NCBI GenBank assembly: GCA_949282555.1 | Contig: CASDPK010000017.1 | Coordinates: 1-52,220, forward strand | Reading direction: 5' to 3' | Length of the DNA stretch: 52,220 nt | Source: an uncultured Lentisphaeraceae bacterium | Lineage (GTDB): Bacteria > Verrucomicrobiota > Kiritimatiellia > RFP12 > DVOR01 | Shown: in pieces, positions 15,585-24,452 of the stretch | Layout of the letters: each line of letters begins with the position of its first letter | Position numbering within the stretch: the first letter of the stretch is position 1 | Translations under genes and position numbers: made by a program | The notes under the pieces: generated by a model | What the model saw: only the letters and a program-made list of their open reading frames with translations | What the model was told of the DNA's origin: nothing | Databases searched by the model: none

Positions 15585-16916
15585 CTAATTAAACTCCAAT
15601 TCATCAAAAGGCTTCGCCATGTACCTGTACACACGGCCAATATCTCTACTTACGTCTTTTGCCGAGAACATTGGGAGCATGTTCCCGTTTTCATCCGTAT
15701 CCTGTTCCATCGAATAAACGTGGAGCGTTTGCTTGAGACCTGCGTCTTCTGTGAATCGCTCAATTGCACGCATGAAATAAGGGCTGTGCGTATTTAGAAG
15801 CAAACGAATTTTGAGATGTTTTAACAACAACACTAACCACTCGGCAAAACGCACCTGCCATTCGGGATGCAGATTAGATTCCGGCTCATCAATGATCAAC
15901 ACGTCGTCTTGAACAATCCAACCATTCTCAATGGCACGCGCAATCATCGCCATTGATTTCATTCCGGAAGCAATGTTGGGAATACGTATCTCCCCATTAA
16001 CGGCACAATCATCTTGGAAAACAATACCGGTGACACTTTTCTTCAAACGGCCGTGAATTGTAGTCGAAACTCGCTCCAATATCTCCACACGTTTAGCCCT
16101 TTCCTGTGCCTCCTCCAACGTAGGATCTTCCACACGGGAAATGCGGAGAAACTCCAGCCATGAGGCGTCATAGGGGGCAATGTATCGCGAAGCGGGGCGC
16201 TCGTCGTCTCTGAAGCGGTCGCGACGCGATTGCTCTCGCTCTAGGTCGTCAAGAACATGACGTGTCTCGAGATAATGTGTTTCGGAAAACACTCGCCCCG
16301 TGATATTGAGCGAGGTGCAATTCTCATTCTCGAAAGAGGCCGTTACAGAACATGCGTCTTCTTGAAATTCAAACAGGGCACGGCCTTGATTTTCGCACCG
16401 CGTGTTGATTTGCTTTTCATAACCATTTTGGAGTGCACGTTCAACGACAAATTGCGTATAAGCCTCATCCTTCTGCCCTTGCAAAAAACTGATAACTTGA
16501 GGAGCTACTTCCTTATACGTGGCCAGAAATATTTTCTTTACATTTTTCCATTGAGACTCCAAAAAACGCTTATATACTTTCTCGCCATTGTTCCAAAATT
16601 CTGACGAGCAAACCTCTTCTGGATTTTGTACGAGCGAACGAGATACCATAGTTGCGCGAATTGCAATAGACAACGGAACCCCTTTATTGTCAGCTGGCTC
16701 CTTCTCTTGCAAAGACTTGACGAAAGTCGCGACCAAACTCCTTGCTTTTTGCCGCACGACAAGTTCTGGGAGTTCACGCATCAAATGACGAAGCGTCATA
16801 AAGCCACGAGAGATGGTACTCTTTCCACTCCCGTTCGGCCCAACAATCACTGTCACTCCGTCGAGGCAAATTTTCGCCTCGCGGACACGAGCAACGTTAT
16901 GAATCTCAAAATCCAT
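15585..16916 (-). CDS. AAA15/OLD-type ABC-like ATPase of a putative defence pair
   Basis: A 443-residue ATPase from the ATG at 16916; a TTG 60 bases further upstream is possible but adds residues not expected in the family. Walker A is GPNGSGKST (26-34), an ABC-like signature region is IPNIASGMKSMAMI (about 315), Walker B is VLIIDEPESNLHPEW (about 338-352), and a switch histidine lies in LLNTHSPYF (about 376). There is no TOPRIM domain at the C-terminus, so it differs from classical OLD nucleases and needs a separate effector, supplied by the next gene. It lies between the portal gene and the tail adaptor gene, a position with no structural need for an ATPase, and is AT-rich. Probably a cargo antiphage system; trigger unknown. 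Confidence 0.82.
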   Translation of the reverse strand: MDFEIHNVARVREAKICLDGVTVIVGPNGSGKSTISRGFMTLRHLMRELPELVVRQKARSLVATFVKSLQEKEPADNKGVPLSIAIRATMVSRSLVQNPEEVCSSEFWNNGEKVYKRFLESQWKNVKKIFLATYKEVAPQVISFLQGQKDEAYTQFVVERALQNGYEKQINTRCENQGRALFEFQEDACSVTASFENENCTSLNITGRVFSETHYLETRHVLDDLEREQSRRDRFRDDERPASRYIAPYDASWLEFLRISRVEDPTLEEAQERAKRVEILERVSTTIHGRLKKSVTGIVFQDDCAVNGEIRIPNIASGMKSMAMIARAIENGWIVQDDVLIIDEPESNLHPEWQVRFAEWLVLLLKHLKIRLLLNTHSPYFMRAIERFTEDAGLKQTLHVYSMEQDTDENGNMLPMFSAKDVSRDIGRVYRYMAKPFDELEFN

Positions 16917-17033
16917 AGCGTGAAAGATATCATAATATGGGGTTTGTCTCAAACGTGAAAATGCACCAATTCTCAAAAACTCCCGTAATCGTTAGGATTC
17001 ATCCATTATCATGTGGGAGGGCAAGATGCTCTC

Positions 17034-19112
17034 TCACATGGCTTCCACCACCTCCGAACCCGTGCGTCCAAGTTCGGCATTTTCGCCGAATTGTTGCGCT
17101 TGCTGTCGCAATGCAGCCACCCACTCTTGGGCGAACATTTGCGCCTCCGGTGACATTTCTCCGAAGGCATCGGGTCGTTCTTGCGCCAAGCGTTCCCAGA
17201 AACCAAGACGCGCCGCATAGTCCCATCCGCCCTCCGTGTCCATGCGCGGACGCAATCCCGCTCGGATGCGGAGGAAGTTGTCTTCTTCGTCACGCAGTTC
17301 AGCTTCTCCAAGCTGGCGAGGGCTCCGAATCATTTCTTCGGAGACATCCGGGAAGAGAACGCGCGTGACACGCATTGCCAGCGGCGTCGTGTCAACGGCG
17401 CGTTGCCGATCCATCTGGCCCAACACCTGCCCCAGCGCCTGCACCTTCTCGATGACGTTCTTGGCGAACAGATCTTCCGGATTCACTTCCAGTCGAAGCG
17501 TGAAACTCCCGGAAATGTCGCGGCGAAGCGCGGGATCGTTGGGAATGCGCCCAAGGACTTCCGCCAAAAGCGCATCCGAGGCGTTCGCCTGAGCAAGGCT
17601 CAGCACGGCGCCCACCAGATTCTGAAGCTCATTCATCCACAGTTTGACCAACTTCCGGCGTCGAATCCCGAGGATTTCCGTGTCACCATCCTTCGTCGCC
17701 AATCCAAGGTACTCATAAACGCTGTCCCGCAGCCGCTGGACTTCCGTGTTGGCTTGCGCCGGATAGGCGGGTGGCTGCATGAACTTGACTTCACTGTTGA
17801 CGCCTTGAAGCCGGATCACGTCCAACGATCGGATCTTTAGGGTCCCCCGAACGCCACGGGCAATCACGGGCGGAAGACCGCCGATAAGCGCATTGTTGGC
17901 CGCGACGTCGCACAGATGCTTGGCGGATTCTTGCTCCGGTGCGGCGACTTCGGCGATGCCTCGGCTCTGAAGCAGCATTCGGTTGATGCGCTCCCGCCGG
18001 AAGATAACGGCCGGCCAAGCCCCTTTTTGCCCACGGATCAGCTCACGGCCGCAAGCCGTGATTCCTGTCGCCGCAGAGAACACCGTCTGCCAGCGCAGAA
18101 CACATCCATCGTCATCGGTTTCAGCCTCATAAGCATAGATCAACTGGTACAAACCTCTCAGGTCTTGGCGTCCCACACCATCTCCGCCGAAACTCAGAAA
18201 CTCCTCGGATTCATGCTCAAGCGTTGCCTCAACGAATTCCTGAGACCACCCGTTCGACGTCGCCAACGCCCGAAGCCTCGACTCGCTCACCCATTCGCAA
18301 CGGAACCACGGACTCGCATAGGCGAGATCTTCACAACGCAAAGGCACAAGGAAATCGTCGTAATAGCGCATGGCACAGATTGTGGGGCGTTCCTCCCAAT
18401 CCGTGACGGCAAGATATTCGGCCGCGCCATCTTGTGACAATGCGCGAAGGACGGAACGCGTCGTCTTCCTGTCTGTCCGCAAAGCCCCTTCGGCAATCTG
18501 CAACAGTGCGACGTCATTTTCCAGCGTTCCCTCCTCCAACATCCGCAACACTTCCTCTGCCGTCCGTTCTTGGGCAGCCGAAATGAGTTGTTGCGCCATC
18601 GATTCGAGCGTCACACGCCTTGCCGTTTTGACGGGCCTGCGCTCCCAACTGACGAACGCGCCACCCACGCCGGGAGAATCCGAGAGCGTGTAGCGAACGA
18701 CCATCTCCAGCTGGTCATCCCACGTGCTTCCCATGGCGCCAATGCACCACCGGGCGAGGCGAGTCAGCGCTTCAGCACGTGCTTCGGCCCCCTGCCCACC
18801 AACGGGGAGCACATACAGTTCTGCGGTCGAAAGCGCCTCCATGATCAGTGAGATCATGCAATCGATCGCATAATCAGCCCAGCGAATGCGGTTGTCTGCG
18901 GCACCGGCGAAGGGCTTTGGACGCTTCTCCTCTCCTTTTTTCCGGTGAAGAATCCCATCGAGGCCGTTCCCGGTGTTTGCGCGAAGACTGTCGATGGCTT
19001 TCTCTCGGTCGCACGTCATATTGGAAGCTTGCCTCAGCTGTTCACGTGCCTTTTCAATCAAGTCTTCAAGCGCTTCGGGTGTTACGCTTTTGCGGGTGCC
19101 GATATACTTCAT
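17034..19112 (-). CDS. Phage portal protein
   Basis: A 692-residue portal of the podoviral size class, forming the dodecameric DNA entry channel. Recognisable portal-like regions are PFAGAADNRIRWADYAIDCM near 70-90, a long beta/alpha wing, ESAKHLCDVAANNALIGGLPP around 410, and a helical stem/crown with DSVYEYLGL and a Gln/Ala-rich C-terminus. It starts with AGGAGAAG before the ATG. The order portal, capsid, scaffold, terminase (reading left to right on the minus strand) matches a standard head module. Two hairpins separate it from the capsid gene. Confidence 0.82.
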   Translation of the reverse strand: MKYIGTRKSVTPEALEDLIEKAREQLRQASNMTCDREKAIDSLRANTGNGLDGILHRKKGEEKRPKPFAGAADNRIRWADYAIDCMISLIMEALSTAELYVLPVGGQGAEARAEALTRLARWCIGAMGSTWDDQLEMVVRYTLSDSPGVGGAFVSWERRPVKTARRVTLESMAQQLISAAQERTAEEVLRMLEEGTLENDVALLQIAEGALRTDRKTTRSVLRALSQDGAAEYLAVTDWEERPTICAMRYYDDFLVPLRCEDLAYASPWFRCEWVSESRLRALATSNGWSQEFVEATLEHESEEFLSFGGDGVGRQDLRGLYQLIYAYEAETDDDGCVLRWQTVFSAATGITACGRELIRGQKGAWPAVIFRRERINRMLLQSRGIAEVAAPEQESAKHLCDVAANNALIGGLPPVIARGVRGTLKIRSLDVIRLQGVNSEVKFMQPPAYPAQANTEVQRLRDSVYEYLGLATKDGDTEILGIRRRKLVKLWMNELQNLVGAVLSLAQANASDALLAEVLGRIPNDPALRRDISGSFTLRLEVNPEDLFAKNVIEKVQALGQVLGQMDRQRAVDTTPLAMRVTRVLFPDVSEEMIRSPRQLGEAELRDEEDNFLRIRAGLRPRMDTEGGWDYAARLGFWERLAQERPDAFGEMSPEAQMFAQEWVAALRQQAQQFGENAELGRTGSEVVEAM

Positions 19113-19131
19113 TGCCGTGCTTCTCCTGAAA

Positions 19132-19159
19132 GGCCCCGGCCGCCAAGCGGTCCGGGGCC
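19132..19159 (-). terminator. GC hairpin between capsid and portal genes
   Basis: GGCCCCGG and CCGGGGCC pair perfectly around a 12-base loop, 20 bases upstream of the portal start codon. No clear T run follows. It may reduce read-through or protect the capsid mRNA 3' end. Confidence 0.45.
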
Positions 19160-19186
19160 GGAAGGAATGCTGGAAGAAAGGGTATG

Positions 19187-19208
19187 GCCCCCACCTTCAG
19201 ATGGGGGC
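19187..19208 (-). terminator. Hairpin immediately after the major capsid gene
   Basis: GCCCCCA and TGGGGGC form a 7-bp stem with an 8-base loop, 6 bases past the capsid stop, followed on the minus strand by ATACCCTTTCTTCC. A partial terminator here would give the capsid gene more transcript than the portal gene, as is usual in phages. Confidence 0.5.
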
Positions 19209-19214
19209 TGAGCG

Positions 19215-20261
19215 TCAAGCTCCGGGAGTGCGAACCACACGGAAGCTTCCGCTTGCGTCTTGGCAGTTGATGCGATACATGGCGCGATGGAAGCCGCGAT
19301 CGCCACCGCCAAGATTGAGTTTTCCGCTCATGTCACGGGGTGTCACACGCTGGATCCATTCAAGCCCGAAACGTTCGAGCTCCAAGAAGAGCCCGCAGTT
19401 CTTGGACTGTTCCGTTTCATCGAACGTGGTCGAATCGGCGAACGGCACCGGAATCAGAATCGTCTGAACGCGCCCGGTGGGGAACTCAAGGAAGTCCACA
19501 ATGTTCGTGATCCCGCGAGCGTCCGCATCGATGCTTCTGCGCAAGGTGCTCTCGTAGCCTGCCACCGTCTGAACGTGGTTCAGGAAGCCGGAGATCGTCC
19601 GCTTCAGGCCAATGCCCACAAACGCCGTGAGGTTCAGCCGATGACGGGCCTTGGCGTAAGCCTGCTCCATGATGTCCTCAAGCTGCTGCTGGGTGATCGC
19701 CGTATCACCCTCCGTGGAGAGCTCGGCGGCGGGGCGGTGCTGGGCATCGAAGTCCAACACGGAATGCGTCCCCGGTTGAAGCCAACATCCGAGGCCGCGC
19801 GTCTTCGTGACGGTTGACGTGCTCGTGTGATCCACGCATTCCTGATCGGACCCGATCACGCGCTCGATGCCAAGCATCAGCTTGAAGGCGTCGTCGGCAA
19901 TCGCGTCGGAGACGCGGTTGGTGCGCAGGCGGCCATTGTCGAGGATCTCGCTTTCCTCGCTCACGCGCCAGCCATCGGACTGAGCGATCTCCAACATCGA
20001 CTTGATGAGGTGATTTGTATCGACGCTGGTGTTCTTGTCCCAATCGCTACCTTCAGCGATGCGCTTGATGCCGACTTTCTGGGCGCTCTTGGCTTCCGTC
20101 TCGCGGGTCCAGTCCTTTCCGGGACCGATTCCCTTGATACCGGTGCGCGTCAGGTAGTCCATCAGCACAAGTTCATCACGGTTGGCCTCGATGAGAAGGC
20201 CGGTGTAGTCCGTCTGCTGAGACAGACGGTCCTTCGTCTCATACATGCTTTTGGTGGCCAT
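19215..20261 (-). CDS. Major capsid protein (SU10/DUF5309-like)
   Basis: A 348-residue protein directly after the scaffold gene and before the portal gene. The N-arm (MATKSMYETKDRLSQQTDYT) is helical and charged. The middle has an E-loop-like region and the C-terminal half contains beta-rich P-domain-like segments (GYESTLRRSIDADARGITNI, VDFLEFPTGRVQTILIPVPF). Length and gene position fit a HK97-fold capsid protein of the SU10/DUF5309 kind; the exact family is from general resemblance. A good Shine-Dalgarno (GGAAGGGGAG) precedes the ATG, and hairpins follow the gene. Confidence 0.78.
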   Translation of the reverse strand: MATKSMYETKDRLSQQTDYTGLLIEANRDELVLMDYLTRTGIKGIGPGKDWTRETEAKSAQKVGIKRIAEGSDWDKNTSVDTNHLIKSMLEIAQSDGWRVSEESEILDNGRLRTNRVSDAIADDAFKLMLGIERVIGSDQECVDHTSTSTVTKTRGLGCWLQPGTHSVLDFDAQHRPAAELSTEGDTAITQQQLEDIMEQAYAKARHRLNLTAFVGIGLKRTISGFLNHVQTVAGYESTLRRSIDADARGITNIVDFLEFPTGRVQTILIPVPFADSTTFDETEQSKNCGLFLELERFGLEWIQRVTPRDMSGKLNLGGGDRGFHRAMYRINCQDASGSFRVVRTPGA

Positions 20262-20293
20262 CGCTGGCTCCCCTTCCTGCCCCTGTCCGGGGC

Positions 20294-21157
20294 TTATTCC
20301 CGGCGGCGAACACTCCTCCGGGCAAGGTCCATCGTGAAGCGGCGGAGCTGATCTCGTGCGCTCATGCCGCCGGTCTCCACACCGCGCTCCCTCGGCTCCC
20401 GCCGAGGAGTCCGGCGCTGGGATTGCGTACGGGGCGGATCGTCAAAGTCATCCACCCGTTCCGTTTTCGTCTGTCGGGCCTTTTTCCCGGAAGACTTCTG
20501 TTTCCCGGCGCGGGCCGCCTCCTTCTCGGCGGCAAGGCCAAGCCGAAGGAGCTTGGCGGTGCGTGCGGAGAGTGACTTCCGAATGTCGCTGTAAGCCTCT
20601 CGCAACTCTTCAAGGTCACGCTCCGTTTGGCGGCGCATTTTCCGAAGTTGTCCAGCCGTGTAGCTCTTCCCGCCAAGCTCGACCTCGTTTTCCTCGGAAT
20701 CCTCCAAGTCATCGAGGGTGTCGCTGATGATCGACAACTGGCGCTCTTTCCGGTCAAGCTCAACAAGGCCCTTGGCCTCATCGGCACCGATAAGATCGGT
20801 CAGAATGCCATGACGCTTTGCAACGTCAATGATTGCCTTCGGATCATCCGCTCCGACAAGCTTGCGCAAGCGTGCGCATTCGGCTTCCGATGCCTCGGCC
20901 CGCCGTTCGGCGGCGTGCCGCTTGGCCGTCAAAGTGTCAATGCGCTTCTTGACGCCTTTGGGAAGGCCCTCGTCAGGCTCTTCTTGTGGGTCGTCGGGAT
21001 CCTCGTCAGGGTCATCCTCCGACTCCTCGTCTTCCGTTTCATCGGAAGGCTCTGCGCCGTCTTCGTCTTCATCCCCGGTCTCTTCAGATTCCAACGACGG
21101 CTCGTCGTCTTCAGGCAGGTCTTCAAGATCGGGATCTTTCAGGTCTTCGTCAGCCAT
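20294..21157 (-). CDS. Capsid scaffolding protein
   Basis: A 287-residue protein from the ATG at 21157 (GGAGAAG upstream). It has a very acidic N-terminus (long Asp/Glu stretches up to about residue 60), a central coiled coil (TLTAKRHAAERRAEASEAEC, then EELREAYSDIRKSLSARTAK) and a basic C-terminus (TPRREPRERG, DLARRSVRRRE). This is the usual charge and helix layout of phage scaffolds, where the basic tail contacts the capsid protein. It lies directly before the capsid gene. The frame is open upstream to 21274 but that region is non-coding and holds a hairpin. Confidence 0.8.
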   Translation of the reverse strand: MADEDLKDPDLEDLPEDDEPSLESEETGDEDEDGAEPSDETEDEESEDDPDEDPDDPQEEPDEGLPKGVKKRIDTLTAKRHAAERRAEASEAECARLRKLVGADDPKAIIDVAKRHGILTDLIGADEAKGLVELDRKERQLSIISDTLDDLEDSEENEVELGGKSYTAGQLRKMRRQTERDLEELREAYSDIRKSLSARTAKLLRLGLAAEKEAARAGKQKSSGKKARQTKTERVDDFDDPPRTQSQRRTPRREPRERGVETGGMSARDQLRRFTMDLARRSVRRRE

Positions 21158-21250
21158 GGGTCTTCTCCATGTGAGGGACACGGCGTTTCCTTGTATGCCG
21201 GGATGCGCGTCCGCCGTTATGCCCGCGCTCCGTGCTTCAATGAAAGCACA

Positions 21251-21274
21251 ATGACGCGCGGAAAAGCGCGTCAT
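21251..21274 (-). terminator. Perfect hairpin between terminase and scaffold genes
   Basis: ATGACGCGC (21251-21259) pairs with GCGCGTCAT (21266-21274), loop 6 bases. On the minus strand it follows palindrome copy 2 by about 8 bases and is followed by TGTGCTTTCAT, which also appears after palindrome copy 3. Could act as terminator, attenuator or RNA processing site before the scaffold-capsid unit. Confidence 0.55.
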
Positions 21275-21281
21275 CGAATGC

Positions 21282-21307
21282 AGTTTTCGAGGAATTCCGC
21301 AAAAGTT
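21282..21307. promoter_or_regulatory. 26-bp near-palindrome, copy 2
   Basis: Same GGAATTCC centre with right arm GCAAAAGTT as copy 1; the left arm (AGTTTTCGA) is shifted and less symmetric. It lies between the terminase stop (21314) and the scaffold gene. Confidence 0.65.
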
Positions 21308-21313
21308 TTGCCT

Positions 21314-23356
21314 TTACCAGTCGAAATCGAGCTCTGCCTGTTCGCCATCTTCGGAATTGTGCTCTTGTGAAGTGCTCATTCCGTCACCTCCGAAAGCTTC
21401 GTCTTCGGCGTCTGGTCGGTCTTCGAGCATCCCACTCTCAAGCCCATAACGGAGGCAGTCGATGGGCTCTTTGCAAGCCCCGCGCTGACCGTCCGCCCCG
21501 GTGTAATAGCTCAATGCGAAAATGGTGTTCTTGCACCGCTCCGACACGAACAGTCGCTGTCCACCATGCGTCGGATTCAGCAAGGCGTTGATCAACTCCT
21601 CTCCGGAAGAGATCCGCTTGCCGCTCGCTGGCTCGAACCCATCGTCAAGCTCGCAACAGAGATCGTAGAGGGTTCGGTCCTCTGACATTCCAATCTTGGA
21701 TTGACTTCCCGCGCGGCTGTCCAAGATTCTTCTTCGCAAGGGTTCCCGCGTTCCGTTCGAGCTTCTCCAACGCTCCAATTCCTCGCGTGGAGGCGTCTCT
21801 TCTCCGTTCCCGCCGCCTGACCATGCAACATAGTCCGCCCATCCCTCCAGCCGCGCCCACTCGCACTTGTAGCGATCCAAGCCAAAGCCGAACTTCTCTT
21901 GTGCGTCGCCCCTGTCGCCGTCGTTCACGCCCTGCTTTTTGGAGGAGACTTCCGCCCAAGGCCCGGGCACGCCGATCCCGGGAATCTCGTCAGCGCCCGG
22001 CCATTCGCGGTACACCCACACATCTCCCCGCGCGTCCACGCCCATCCAGAGGAAAAACCAATTCCGCTCAGGGGCCGGGTCACAGACGAACGTCCGCGCC
22101 AAATGCGTCGGAACCGCAGAGGCCGGCACCACGTGCAGCGCTTTGGAAAACGTCGCGAAGCGTCGTCCGGCCAAGCGCTTGGCCAAACCATAGACGCGCT
22201 TTCGGATTTCCTCGGTCGCCTTACGGTTGCGCTGAGCCGCGTCAATCACCTGCGAAGGCATCCCATACGGATTGTCCCTCCCCAAAAACCACAGAATGGC
22301 CGCCTTCCCGTCACGCTTGCGGGCCACGCGCGGCACACACTCGAACACCCGCCCGGGGGCAACGGTTTCGGGCTCCGAAAAGGGTTCAGACCCAAGCCAC
22401 GCAAAGCAATCTTCCGGACGGCTCTCAGGGACGGAACACGTCTCTCTGCGTCCTTCCGCGTAATCCTTCAGCTCCGCGTATTCCGCCTCCGTCAGGCCCA
22501 ATTGCGCCCATGGGAGCGGCGGCCCGCCATCCTTTGGCAGCATATACGCCACCGTCTCACGCGTCACTTGCATCCCGTCCAGATAATCGGCCACCACCGG
22601 GGTGTAACCGCTCACGGGCGTAAACGTGAGAATGAGCGCTCCGCGTGTGGAGGCAAGGCGCATACGGCCGGCATCCAACCATTGCTTGGTGAACTCTTCG
22701 TCAAGCCACAGCAAGTTGAAGGCGGGGCCCTCCATGATTGCGTTCACGTCCTGCTCGTAGCTGATGAAGTCCGCCGCCGAAAGATTCCCAAGCGTCACCT
22801 TGTTGTTCGTGAATCCGTTCTGAGACTTGTAAACAAGGTAAAGCGATTCCGTCTTCGTGTTGTTGCGCTTTCGGAGATCCTCCGGCAGATAATGCCACAC
22901 GCGGCTCTGTTGCGTCTTCCGGCTCGTTGCCACCGTCTGTGCGCCAATCGTCACAATCAGATTCGGCTCCTTCAGAAGTCGTGCCACCGCAAGTTTGGCC
23001 GCCCAGTCCGTCTTGCCCGATCGGTTGGCGCCCATAACCAAAAGCTCATCCACGGGAGCGTCGAAACCGCACGCACGGCGCATGGCAGGCGCGAACGCCT
23101 CCCATTCCAGCCCCGTCCGTTTGCGGACGTTCCGTCTCATGCTGTCCGTCACGGGGCTGTCCTTCAGAAGCGCCGAGGCAACCGTCCAAATGGGAGGCTC
23201 ATACCCATGCAAAAACGGATCCGCTGCACGGCGTTCGGCCAAATAATCATGGAGCTTGCCCAAAACCTCAAAACCTTGGGCGACACTCTTTCCGTTGTCC
23301 CTTGCCCAAGCCTCCGCTTGAGCAAGGCGAACGCCACCCAACTGTGCGTCACGCAT
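21314..23356 (-). CDS. Terminase large subunit
   Basis: A 680-residue packaging motor. The start at 23356 is chosen because AGGAGG lies 6 bases upstream, overlapping the previous stop by 8 bases; the frame is open further to 23458. The ATPase half has Walker A GANRSGKT (109-116), an adenine/coupling region (TIGAQTVATSRKTQQSRVW) and Walker B LLWLDEEF, followed by the C-motif region LILTFTPVSG. The nuclease half begins near 400 with DPAPERNWFFLWMGVDARGD and continues with acidic residues (DGDRGD). The C-terminus is acidic, which may contact the portal. No separate small subunit is obvious; the preceding small genes are candidates. Confidence 0.88.
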   Translation of the reverse strand: MRDAQLGGVRLAQAEAWARDNGKSVAQGFEVLGKLHDYLAERRAADPFLHGYEPPIWTVASALLKDSPVTDSMRRNVRKRTGLEWEAFAPAMRRACGFDAPVDELLVMGANRSGKTDWAAKLAVARLLKEPNLIVTIGAQTVATSRKTQQSRVWHYLPEDLRKRNNTKTESLYLVYKSQNGFTNNKVTLGNLSAADFISYEQDVNAIMEGPAFNLLWLDEEFTKQWLDAGRMRLASTRGALILTFTPVSGYTPVVADYLDGMQVTRETVAYMLPKDGGPPLPWAQLGLTEAEYAELKDYAEGRRETCSVPESRPEDCFAWLGSEPFSEPETVAPGRVFECVPRVARKRDGKAAILWFLGRDNPYGMPSQVIDAAQRNRKATEEIRKRVYGLAKRLAGRRFATFSKALHVVPASAVPTHLARTFVCDPAPERNWFFLWMGVDARGDVWVYREWPGADEIPGIGVPGPWAEVSSKKQGVNDGDRGDAQEKFGFGLDRYKCEWARLEGWADYVAWSGGGNGEETPPREELERWRSSNGTREPLRRRILDSRAGSQSKIGMSEDRTLYDLCCELDDGFEPASGKRISSGEELINALLNPTHGGQRLFVSERCKNTIFALSYYTGADGQRGACKEPIDCLRYGLESGMLEDRPDAEDEAFGGDGMSTSQEHNSEDGEQAELDFDW

Positions 23357-23687
23357 CTCCATCCTCCTCATCATCGGAAAAGCCAAGCGCATCGTCCGCC
23401 TGAGAACACCACGCATTCCATTGGCGGATGAATTCGCCCAACCCACGCATTTGCCCACGAATGGAAATCAATTCTTCCGCGCTCATGTCGCGGCCATAGG
23501 TCAAGGATTCTTGGCACCCATCCAGCAGCCGTTGCGCAAGCATGATCGGGAGTGCTCGCACCTCCGCACGCACGCTTCCGAGGCGCGACAACGCCTGCTC
23601 CGCCGTGACGCCCTCAAAGAGACGTTCCCCCGATACCTCCGCAACCGCTCGCCTCCGGAAAAACAACCGTTGCAACCGCGTCATCAC
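23349..23687 (-). CDS. Small hypothetical protein preceding terminase
   Basis: A 112-residue mainly helical protein with a basic N-terminus (TRLQRLFFRRR) and an acidic C-terminus (DDEEDGDA). Its stop overlaps the terminase start and its own start overlaps the upstream stop, so it sits in a chain of coupled genes. Position suggests a terminase small-subunit-like or packaging accessory role, but no DNA-binding motif is clear. Confidence 0.6.
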   Translation of the reverse strand: MMTRLQRLFFRRRAVAEVSGERLFEGVTAEQALSRLGSVRAEVRALPIMLAQRLLDGCQESLTYGRDMSAEELISIRGQMRGLGEFIRQWNAWCSQADDALGFSDDEEDGDA

Positions 23688-23965
23688 CGTGCCTCCTTCA
23701 TCGTTTTTCTCCGCGCCTCACGGCGCACCTTTTCCGCAGCAATCAACAAGCGCTCATAATCCAAGTGGAGCCCTGTCCCATTCTTTCTGCAAATGTTCGC
23801 CAATTGCCTTGGCGTCGAATGGCGGACCTTGTGGAGAAGCTCCCGCGCATGGGTCAATGCCGTGGAGCCCGGCATGACGCTGTCCTGAATGTGCCGCCGC
23901 ATACGTTGCTCGGACACATCAAAGACCTTCGCCAGCTTCTTCACGAGTCTGTCATAGTCGTTCAT
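23684..23965 (-). CDS. Small helical hypothetical protein
   Basis: A 93-residue basic protein. The first 50 residues (LVKKLAKVFDVSEQRMRRHI) look like a helix-turn-helix region, and the C-terminal helix is Arg-rich (EKVRREARRKTMKEAR). Start and stop overlap the neighbours by four bases. A DNA-binding role, perhaps terminase small subunit, is possible but unproven. Confidence 0.6.
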   Translation of the reverse strand: MNDYDRLVKKLAKVFDVSEQRMRRHIQDSVMPGSTALTHARELLHKVRHSTPRQLANICRKNGTGLHLDYERLLIAAEKVRREARRKTMKEAR

Positions 23966-24342
23966 GCTTCCGCCTCCGTCCCGTCCTGTCGTCTTAAAAG
24001 CTCCTCAAGGTCGTCGGCAATCGAGTGGGGATAGATTCCCTCCAACAACCACCGAAGCACCGAAGAAAGTTCTGGGCTGTGTTCGGCCATCTCCAAGGCA
24101 AACCCTTTGAGCAATTGCTCCTGTTGCATGGTCAAAGGGAAGGTTTCACACCTGCGGAGATACCACGCCGCCTTCTTCAGATCCTCACTGAAAGCACCCT
24201 TGAAAGGTGCGCGAAGCAGATACTTCAGCGCGTTCCCATTGCAGAAACTCATCTTTTCGACAAGCTCAATCACCTCATGGCTGAAGCGATTGTAGTGCGG
24301 TGGATGATTCACCGTGCTCACGTCGTTGCTTTCGGTCTTCAC
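23962..24342 (-). CDS. DUF3310 phage protein
   Basis: A 126-residue protein starting at GTG. It carries the DUF3310 signature: VNHPPHYN near the N-terminus, EVIELVEKM, then GNALKYLLRAPFKG and DLKKAAWYLRR. The family is common in phage early regions and is sometimes annotated as a nucleotide kinase-like protein, but its biochemical role is not established. The GTG start overlaps the stop of the 37-residue upstream gene. Confidence 0.82.
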   Translation of the reverse strand: MKTESNDVSTVNHPPHYNRFSHEVIELVEKMSFCNGNALKYLLRAPFKGAFSEDLKKAAWYLRRCETFPLTMQQEQLLKGFALEMAEHSPELSSVLRWLLEGIYPHSIADDLEELLRRQDGTEAEA

Positions 24343-24452
24343 TTCTTCTCCTCCTTCGGCTGCTCCTTGCTGAATGCTTCACTGCTCCTCTTTTGCGCCG
24401 GGGAGGTTATCCCCGGCCGCGTCAACGGCTTGAGAATATCGGCACTGCTCAT
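24339..24452 (-). CDS. 37-residue small protein between Lar-like and DUF3310 genes
   Basis: ATG at 24452 overlaps the stop of the Lar-like gene (ATGA) and its own stop overlaps the GTG of the DUF3310 gene. GGGAGGTG precedes the start. It encodes a hydrophilic, Lys/Glu-rich peptide beginning MSSADILKPL. The double overlap and good Shine-Dalgarno argue for translation; function unknown. Confidence 0.55.
   Translation of the reverse strand: MSSADILKPLTRPGITSPAQKRSSEAFSKEQPKEEKK

Noticed and set aside
14934..16916. Identification of the ATPase pair as Septu or PARIS
   Set aside because: The small partner lacks HNH or TOPRIM/DUF4435-like motifs, so no named system is assigned.
17034..20261. Possibility that the head genes belong to a gene transfer agent or inactive remnant
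   Set aside because: Integrase, replication, lysis, portal, capsid, scaffold and terminase all have intact frames, which fits a complete prophage better.
21899..23431. 510-codon plus-strand frame opposite terminase
   Set aside because: Terminase ATPase motifs are on the minus strand; the plus frame is His/Arg-rich and lacks a ribosome binding site.
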